The translations under genes and the position numbers were made by a program. The notes under the pieces are model-generated. The model had not been told where the DNA came from, did not search any database, and was given only the letters and a program-made list of their open reading frames with translations. 26,206 bases of DNA from a virus. Location: IMG/VR virus record IMGVR_UViG_3300046001_008766, positions 1 to 26,206 of that record; one strand, written 5' to 3'. Positions 25,202-26,206 of the stretch are shown here, in pieces. Each line of letters begins with the position of its first letter. Positions within the stretch are counted from its first letter, which is position 1.

Positions 25202-25972
25202 TTAAATCTTTATATACCCGTGCTCATAGTATTCATTGTATAAATGAACATATATAACCTTAAGTTTTTTAATGATTTTAGTTATCTGAGGGGTGGATAC
25301 GTCTGTAATTTCGCGTATATAGATGTATAGGGCCTTTTTATTAAATATTTCTAGCGTTTCACGCTTGCGAAATAATTCAACAACAGCGTCTGCTGTTTGA
25401 GCGTCTTGTTTTTTAGGAAATAATTTGTAAATATGTTTATCTATATACTTAATATATTGATCCATAAACCCATTACCATCCAGCATATTCTCAATGTTCT
25501 TATCATTTTCATATAAGTGCATTTGATCCTCATCAGATTCATCTACATCAACTTTTTCTTGAAGTTTCTTATAGTTGTTTTCATTATAAACAATAAGGTA
25601 ACGTTTAGCAATAGTACCAAAGTAACTAAATGCCTTACCCTTCTCAGGTTTATATAGATGAAGTTTCTCAAGCAGAAATGTAATCACTTCATGCTTAAGC
25701 TCTTCAATAGTATCTGTATCGGTGTAGTAGAATTTAAACGTATGAATAATATTTTCGGCTAATTTATAGAAGCCATATTCAATACGTTCATTATAAATGC
25801 GATTACGCTCAGCTGTATCAACAGTAATAAGATATTCGACAATAGCGTCTTCAGTATCTTGAGTAAAATAGATACGGGGTTCTTTTGGTTTACGTTTACG
25901 TGGTTTACCGCGTTTAGTAAGTGCTAATGTATCATCATCAGCAAATATATCGTAATTATCGTTATATGACAT
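25202..25972 (-). CDS. late-transcription sigma factor, T4 gp55-like
   Basis: This 256-residue protein is predicted to direct host RNA polymerase to phage late promoters. A basic patch (RGKPRKRKPKEPR) sits at residues 21-33. A sigma region 2-like helical domain covers about 40-135, including HEVITFLLEKLHLYKPEKGK and the typical AFSYFGTIAKRYLI (114-127). An acidic stretch (VDESDEDQ) follows. The C-terminal residues 213-240 look like a helix-turn-helix (YIREITDVSTPQITKIIKKL), which T4 gp55 (185 residues) lacks. The start is preceded by AGGA about 8 bases upstream, one of the few good Shine-Dalgarno-like sites in the window. The gene sits directly upstream of the late structural units whose starts share the ATATTTAT motif, consistent with it reading that motif. 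Confidence 0.75.
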   Translation of the reverse strand: MSYNDNYDIFADDDTLALTKRGKPRKRKPKEPRIYFTQDTEDAIVEYLITVDTAERNRIYNERIEYGFYKLAENIIHTFKFYYTDTDTIEELKHEVITFLLEKLHLYKPEKGKAFSYFGTIAKRYLIVYNENNYKKLQEKVDVDESDEDQMHLYENDKNIENMLDGNGFMDQYIKYIDKHIYKLFPKKQDAQTADAVVELFRKRETLEIFNKKALYIYIREITDVSTPQITKIIKKLKVIYVHLYNEYYEHGYIKI

Positions 25973-26025
25973 AGTGATTTCCTAGTTTTACTCCCAATGT
26001 ATGGAAGGAAAACCACATAACCAAA

Positions 26026-26205
26026 TTATTTTTGGGAAGCGTTGAAGTCACTTATGATGTTTTGGATCTCTCTTAAGTTATTAAAGAAAGTACCTACTTC
26101 ATCATCGGCTTCAAATGCACCTTGAATATCAAGTTCTTTTAACTTAGCATCGGAATTAGCAACTATAATACTAATAGCATCAATATATTCTTGTCGTTGA
26201 GCAAC
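26026..26205 (-). CDS. C-terminus of an unidentified protein, start outside window
   Basis: The last 59 residues of a gene enter from the high-coordinate edge. The reading frame runs from VAQRQEYIDAISIIVANSD through an acidic segment (GAFEADDEVGTFF) to a helix ending SDFNASQK and TAA at 26026. The piece is helical and acidic. I do not recognise the family. A 53-base gap without a clear terminator separates it from the sigma-factor gene, so the two could be cotranscribed. The acidic Phe-rich tail could suggest a protein-interaction helix, but this is only a guess. Confidence 0.6.
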   Translation of the reverse strand, partial: VAQRQEYIDAISIIVANSDAKLKELDIQGAFEADDEVGTFFNNLREIQNIISDFNASQK

Positions 26206-26206
26206 T

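Noticed and set aside
25973-26025. Terminator between the edge gene and the sigma-factor gene
   Set aside because: No GC-rich stem with a T-run is visible, and the same holds for the other intergenic gaps, which are short and A/T-rich.

Overview
The window is a piece of an AT-rich genome of a tailed phage with a contractile tail, T4-like in its core genes. Every gene reads on the minus strand, so transcription runs from high to low coordinates. Three proteins anchor the assignment: a gp6-type baseplate wedge protein, a gp25-type wedge protein and a gp55-type late sigma factor. A gp5-type hub/spike protein supports it. The host is inferred to be Bacteroidota. Most starts lack a Shine-Dalgarno sequence and have A/T-rich upstream DNA, and one tail protein carries a stretch like DUF5977, a domain I associate with that phylum. 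This inference is moderate.

Read in the direction of transcription, the window opens with the 3' end of an unknown gene (26205-26026) and the sigma-factor gene (25972-25202). Baseplate and tail genes follow: a small helical protein, the hub/spike protein, a coiled-coil protein that could be a tape measure, a 119-residue protein, gp25, gp6, a GH19 peptidoglycan hydrolase, a 366-residue DNRLRE-like protein, a 109-residue protein and a 1493-residue baseplate protein. Next come a conserved 220/331/1055-residue trio and then an adhesin-like region of 1563, 207, 230 and 100 residues. The low-coordinate end returns to DNA metabolism: a divergent GIY-YIG nuclease, a zinc-ribbon/TOPRIM primase and a truncated PD-(D/E)XK nuclease.

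Two signals stand out. The first is an identical 8-mer, ATATTTAT on the minus strand, directly upstream of seven genes. Each of these genes is the first of a tightly packed block, so the 8-mer divides the late region into transcription units and is a good candidate for the phage's own late promoter, probably read by the gp55-like sigma. The second is a set of four proteins (1055, 1563, 207 and 230 residues) that share long Thr/Pro linkers of ATPT repeats. The linkers have common caps and a recurring one-residue phase shift. Their DNA shows recent 12-bp slippage, a 39-bp higher-order repeat, a 49-bp direct repeat and a 38-bp stretch identical between two genes 7.7 kb apart. Together this looks like a modular receptor-binding apparatus remodelled by repeat recombination.

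No tRNA, rRNA, CRISPR array, insertion sequence, integrase or GC-rich terminator was seen. No gap between genes is longer than about 55 bases.
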